From the NCBI GenBank assembly GCA_947589145.1, contig CANQCB010000053.1, positions 1-9,919 of the forward strand: 9,919 bases of DNA, in the 5' to 3' direction. The DNA is from an uncultured Clostridia bacterium (GTDB lineage Bacteria; Bacillota; Clostridia; Christensenellales; Pumilibacteraceae). The notes beneath the pieces were generated by a model that was not told the origin of the DNA, did not search any database, and saw nothing but the letters and a program-made list of their open reading frames with translations. Every line of letters begins with the position of its first letter. Within the stretch, counting starts at the first letter, position 1. Positions 8,101 to 9,919 of this stretch are shown one piece after another. Position numbers and translations under genes: made by a program.

Positions 8101-9307
8101 TGAACCCGCGATCGGCGTTCGTACCGAAATTTGCGACGATAAGCTGTTTCTTCCTTATGCGGTTGCCGAATATATCAACTACACCGGCGACGTTTCCGTT
8201 TTGAGCGAACAAGTTAAATTTTTGAAAGACAAACCGATTCCACGCGGCGAGCACTCCGTTTATGCTTATATGGAAGATAGCGACGAATACGGTTCCGTGC
8301 TCGATCATTGTATTCGCGCAATCAAGAGCGTCAAATTGACCGAACGCGATCTCGTAGCTATGGGAGCGGGCGATTGGAACGACGGAATGGATAAAGTCGG
8401 GATAAAAGGGAAAGGCGAAAGCGTTTGGTGCTCGATGTTTTTATACTATATCCTCGGCAAATTTTTGCAGTTTGCGGACGGCAAAACGATCGGCGAATTC
8501 CGTACGTTAAAGAAAAAATTATTTTATTCTCTCGAAAAGTGCTTTACGGGAGACCGATATATCCGAGCTTTTACCGACGACGGCGTCGCACTCGGCACGG
8601 AACAATCGAAAGAATGCAAAATCGACTTACTCGTTCAGAGTTGGGCGGTATTGTCGGGAATCGCCACGGGGGAGCGCGCAAAAATTGTGCTTACAACGGC
8701 ATATAACAGGCTCGTCGATAAAGAAAACGGCATTATCAAATTGCTCGACCCTCCGTTTGCCGAGATGAAAGTCGGATATATTGCGGATTATCCGAAAGGC
8801 GTTCGCGAAAACGGTGGTCAATATACGCACGCCGCCGTATGGTTCATTTGGGCTTTGTACGAAGCGGGCATGTCCGATAAGGCGAACGAACTTCTCGAAA
8901 TGATATTGCCGTGCAATCATACCGCCGATATTGCCGGGGTGGAAAAATATATGAAAGAGCCTTATGTAGTCGCAGGGGACGTATATGACGGTGCGCTTGC
9001 CGGCAGAGGCGGTTGGACTTGGTACACGGGTTCGGCAGGGTGGCTTTATCGTCTTATCATCGAAAAATATTACGGCATAAAAGTCTGCGCCGACGGAGTA
9101 AGTATTTCTCCCAATTTGCCTTTTGATAAAGTAGTGAATTTGAAACTAAGACTGAGCGGCGGGGAATTTAACCTCGTTATCGACAGCAGGAAACGCGGGA
9201 AGTGGAAAACAAGTATCGGTATAATCGGATACGAAGGGGCGGTTATTCCGCAAAAGTCTCTATACGGAAAGACGGTGACGGTACGGCGACAAAAACCCAT
9301 TGACTAA
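2123..9307 (+). CDS. Cyclic beta-1,2-glucan synthase family protein (GT84 - glycoamylase-like - GH94), NdvB/Cgs-like
   Basis: This 2394-residue membrane protein probably makes beta-1,2-glucan from UDP-glucose. Domains in order: an N-terminal membrane helix (about 2-22); a poorly conserved region to about 345; membrane helices (349-400); a GT84 transferase with D533-G-D535, SHDLIEG (630-636) and RRQIRWMRGD (661-670); a membrane cluster (about 699-848); a glycoamylase-like domain (about 870-1240, which I recall as GH189, the cyclising part) with NFQE (888-891), RTSPTNIG (898-905), SVDCGNL and AHHQGM (1197-1202); and two GH94 beta-sandwich blocks flanking a linker. Glu1031 and Glu1116 of the middle domain are candidate catalytic residues. 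The GH94 barrel follows, with GFRDQLQD (1952-1959), HWWH (1990-1993), RTEICDD and GDWNDGMD (2083-2090). It trims chain length in Brucella Cgs. Proteobacterial relatives have about 2800 residues; the shortfall is mainly N-terminal. The GTG start has no Shine-Dalgarno; TTG at 2132 or 2147 is possible. No frameshift seen. Confidence 0.9.
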   Translation: MLYLIISILSAIAAGSIIFIIVSPRVNYEFKLPSLLNRDEIMDGVRRLAAQPQEMRFRDGISARFMRKYCRRAEKIIESKLRFGVECDDYERRYSGNYHIICEAFEEIDRAAGGFSSLPRVGNMPSLYYLLSFIVGSCGGKIDGETLKEYIDAYNAVRPLTWVEICNIKPMLAYVLLEIMTVYASKIIKRDEIKSRAARDIALGVINENYLGYNSYVRLIYSDEKLRSKLYSACSRRGLDADGAETVDAKLLAGYSGGVATVIDSLRANEYSAEYLLSLSVAARIFENEDVVFSDLTTECKTKYIEEISRRARKNSESELARKIVALSKRNRDDIARYIVKPPLGKKVLYIQALCITALSAAFSVLSAIYLFPTLKILCGIVSFPILIVALNRLWLYVMGRFTRNRIVPELKADNAPKTAIIYTIAVSNEAEVKKAFENIQTLAALNRAEYFSYGILIDCINKEYAKVGEDISRCFGEIRPSERFFACLRKVAWERKRGALIQFNDLVTFGISEPFRGIWGSVEKYKYIITLDGDSVLTRAERLVGMMEHPFNSTYNIMSLGMNAKISELKTPFSRLMSGASGISHYDFQSSDIIFNAYGFGNYTGKGIYRTAEFNDALRDAFPDNRILSHDLIEGAVAGCAFSGISGLDEYPQTFSAFIRRQIRWMRGDLQLAPWLGKNAKNRYGEKGYINIGSVAKWQIFTNILNVISPVCSLILLTLCPIFENYIFLPFAFAPQLLDILLSLEMGFKHGREISLCVLRVIYSALWLPTLGVYCLFAICITAWRMITHRNLLRWNTYTASGGRCIFEGNFALSMVFLIFGIIRLSPLTIALSAIFLSALPLDLFLSSESRRKVGIDRDSFLKLARKTWNYFEETLIERNNFLPCDNFQEHKGWANRTSPTNIGLALSSVISAAEIGIISESRRDILLEKILITLSRLERFRGMPYNWYEVDTMLPLPPKYVSSVDCGNLLAGLLSVAAIGGENGNRARKIIGEMDISFLFDNKKGLLYIGYNVDDSKFDIGHYDLLGSEAALTYMVAAGCGKIPYAAYYNLSRRSTRCGKKVLTSWTGGMFEYLLPLLYFSAPKYSLVGKSATGVADIHKKYSRKFCDIYGMSECLYGAMNDNSDYKYKAFGIYSIALSSEKSHNVFAPYAAVMAASIIGKDNGVPALLDKYCGIHGLYDSFDADANAVIKSTMAHHQGMTMLATANILNNGSMQRLVQNTTEGRAAAVLLEEPRTALDFCRKKPKPPTHFRADIYSGVTVSRSVLPQLNYISNGNYKCVIDECGKNYQICDGVLLSRFDRLSGLRVFFGINGKYYEPTAMGKCVHNSFSSRYSAKIGNVFSEITAGVQFDENAENRKIYLKNTGKNNVVMSVIVAAKPCLTSREADLSHKAFSSMFVETGYNDEIDCVYARRVDSKNHKILALFSDTKAKYCGDERRLKTGKGTSFGRTTVPVLSAKIDITLSPESEIKLSFYLAYGLMREIAAYRKSLSFKTEDVSMSVFSGIKKMSHRVRILGSYLLFKGGRNNGALPCVTLSVNKSNVDLITQILSELSTLKGFGIEFTTVIFYAEPVSYFMELSQKINVASSVLGKDCRIINELTFNEVELEELKKNAIDFFSVVNRIMPPYYELASTPYANVTLPLPSIEYRLGNGGFSSDGSYIFSEQTPSPWCNVLSDRKIGCIVSDKGGFTFGANSRQEKLTRHSNDELNDEHGDGIILGEGGTLWSITRSPVPHDCEYITNHNFGYSEFMCGYNSIVARQTVYVDNGVKYYKVSLENRLNIIRSLDVMCFAELVLGDRIFRTRGGITCGRDGDSLYGKNGDIKLYLSSSEKPCSVAFFAESFRDRSGKIRVCAELENDGCTPALVYSAKINLPAKGKAVIIFTLSTENHVPSVKSAECAFERVKNKFEKLFFVESDELPVKYYLKWLAYQTYVSRFTAKCGFQQVGGAIGFRDQLQDSVALLGICPEKVRRHILNCAAHQFADGDVLHWWHEPAIGVRTEICDDKLFLPYAVAEYINYTGDVSVLSEQVKFLKDKPIPRGEHSVYAYMEDSDEYGSVLDHCIRAIKSVKLTERDLVAMGAGDWNDGMDKVGIKGKGESVWCSMFLYYILGKFLQFADGKTIGEFRTLKKKLFYSLEKCFTGDRYIRAFTDDGVALGTEQSKECKIDLLVQSWAVLSGIATGERAKIVLTTAYNRLVDKENGIIKLLDPPFAEMKVGYIADYPKGVRENGGQYTHAAVWFIWALYEAGMSDKANELLEMILPCNHTADIAGVEKYMKEPYVVAGDVYDGALAGRGGWTWYTGSAGWLYRLIIEKYYGIKVCADGVSISPNLPFDKVVNLKLRLSGGEFNLVIDSRKRGKWKTSIGIIGYEGAVIPQKSLYGKTVTVRRQKPID
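2931..2948. repeat. Perfect 18-bp palindrome inside the glucan synthase gene
   Basis: AATATTCCGCGGAATATT is a perfect inverted repeat with no spacer. It lies in codons for E-Y-S-A-E-Y and includes a SacII-type core CCGCGG. It may be a by-product of codon choice in a repeated Glu-Tyr pair. Confidence 0.6.
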
Positions 9308-9328
9308 CCTGTCGCACTGTGCTATAAT
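9300..9328 (+). promoter_or_regulatory. Housekeeping promoter of rarA, overlapping the upstream stop codon
   Basis: TTGACT (9300-9305) and TATAAT (9323-9328) are separated by 17 nt, an 11/12 match to the sigma-A consensus at ideal spacing. The -35 uses the last codons of the glucan synthase, including the first base of its TAA stop. The predicted start is at about 9335, the A of the rarA ATG, implying a leaderless mRNA. Confidence 0.8.
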
Positions 9329-9334
9329 TTGAAT

Positions 9335-9919
9335 ATGGAAGATTTGTTTTCGTTGGCAACGAATAGCAGTAAAATGCGCCCTCTTGCGGACAGAATGCGC
9401 CCGAAAACTCTGGACGGGTTTATCGGGCAGGAACACCTTGTCGCGAAAGGGTCATTGCTGAATCGTGCCATAACCGCCGATAAACTCGGCAGTTGCATAT
9501 TTTTCGGTCCGCCCGGTTGCGGCAAAACGACGCTCGCTACAATAATTGCCGAGAGTACACACGGCGCTTTTGCAAAAATGAATGCCGTTTCGTCGGGGGT
9601 TTCCGACGCAAAAAAACTCATTGACGAGGCGCGCGAACGGCTTAAAATGTACGGCAAACGTACCTATCTGATTCTCGACGAGTGTCACCGTTGGAATAAG
9701 GCGCAATCCGATTGCGTACTGTCCGCGATTGAGGACGGCAGCATTATATTTATCGGCTCGACTACCGAAAATCCGTATGTCTCGATGACGAGCGCAATAG
9801 TTTCGCGCTGTCGAATTTTCGAACTTAAACCGCTTTCGGACGACGACGTTAAGAAGGGGCTCTGCCGCGCTATCGAGGACGTTCGGTTGCAAGTATTCCT
9901 TGAGATGCGTCAAGATTTG
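9335..9919 (+). CDS. rarA: Replication-associated recombination protein A (RarA/MgsA), 5' part
   Basis: The frame is open to the right edge, giving 195 of an expected 420-445 residues. RarA is a cytoplasmic AAA+ ATPase related to clamp-loader subunits and eukaryotic WRNIP1, acting at stalled replication forks. Visible motifs are PLADRMRPKTLDGFIGQEHL (16-35), Walker A GPPGCGKTT (58-66), NAVSSGVSD (83-91), Walker B LILDE (112-116) followed by CHRWNKAQ, sensor 1 GSTTENP (141-147) and SRCR (157-160), which carries the candidate arginine finger. RarA usually has DEIHRF where this one has DECHRW, a mild variant. The ATG at 9335 is chosen because the MEDLFS N-terminus matches the family; an in-frame TTG at 9329 is the only other nearby option. 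There is no Shine-Dalgarno. A strong promoter ends 6 nt before the ATG, so it does not depend on the glucan synthase transcript, although no terminator separates them. Confidence 0.93.
   Translation, partial: MEDLFSLATNSSKMRPLADRMRPKTLDGFIGQEHLVAKGSLLNRAITADKLGSCIFFGPPGCGKTTLATIIAESTHGAFAKMNAVSSGVSDAKKLIDEARERLKMYGKRTYLILDECHRWNKAQSDCVLSAIEDGSIIFIGSTTENPYVSMTSAIVSRCRIFELKPLSDDDVKKGLCRAIEDVRLQVFLEMRQDL

Noticed and set aside
2123..9307. Possible fusion or frameshift artefact, given the very large size
   Set aside because: The domain order GT84, glycoamylase, GH94 is normal for the family and the frame has no break.
9661..9720. DECHRW in place of DEIHRF as a defect in RarA
   Set aside because: The Walker B Asp and Glu are intact, and the change is a mild substitution that probably marks a subfamily.
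1..9919. CRISPR array, transposon ends, tRNA genes or tandem repeats
   Set aside because: No regularly spaced direct repeats, transposase motifs or tRNA-like cloverleaf sequences were found by reading both strands.

Overview
The window looks like chromosome from an endospore-forming member of the Bacillota, most likely an uncultured Clostridia-type lineage. The main evidence is a full-length pro-sigma-K gene, a class A RNase P RNA, a RarA ATPase and moderate G+C by eye. No mobile element, CRISPR array, tRNA, rRNA or phage gene was seen. I cannot name the species.

Layout from left to right. (1) Positions 1-437 hold the 3' end of a GH3 beta-glucosidase of the permuted type, with the catalytic barrel last, finished by a C-terminal membrane anchor. 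(2) Positions 438-598 hold two hairpin terminators and no gene. (3) Positions 599-868 on the minus strand encode a small two-helix membrane protein resembling DUF202/YidH. (4) Positions 869-955 are a divergent intergenic region with overlapping promoter-like elements, including a sigma-E-like one, then a strong ribosome binding site. (5) Positions 956-1639 are sigK, uninterrupted and with its hydrophobic pro-sequence. (6) Positions 1682-1715 are a symmetrical terminator shared by sigK and the converging RNase P RNA gene. (7) rnpB lies at about 1719-2045 on the minus strand, with its own promoter. (8) Positions 2123-9307 encode a single 2394-residue membrane protein of the cyclic beta-1,2-glucan synthase family: GT84 transferase, cyclisation-type glycoamylase domain and GH94 phosphorylase. 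(9) Positions 9300-9328 are a near-consensus housekeeping promoter that starts inside the end of that gene. (10) Positions 9335 to the right edge are the first 195 codons of rarA.

The genes do not form one operon. Strand switches, shared terminators and private promoters suggest independent units: sporulation control (sigK), RNA processing (rnpB), replication-fork maintenance (rarA) and carbohydrate work (GH3 and the glucan synthase). The notable items are the compact glucan synthase in a probable spore-former and signs of leaderless transcription. rarA has a -10 hexamer exactly 6 nt before its ATG and no Shine-Dalgarno, and two other genes show weaker versions of the same arrangement.
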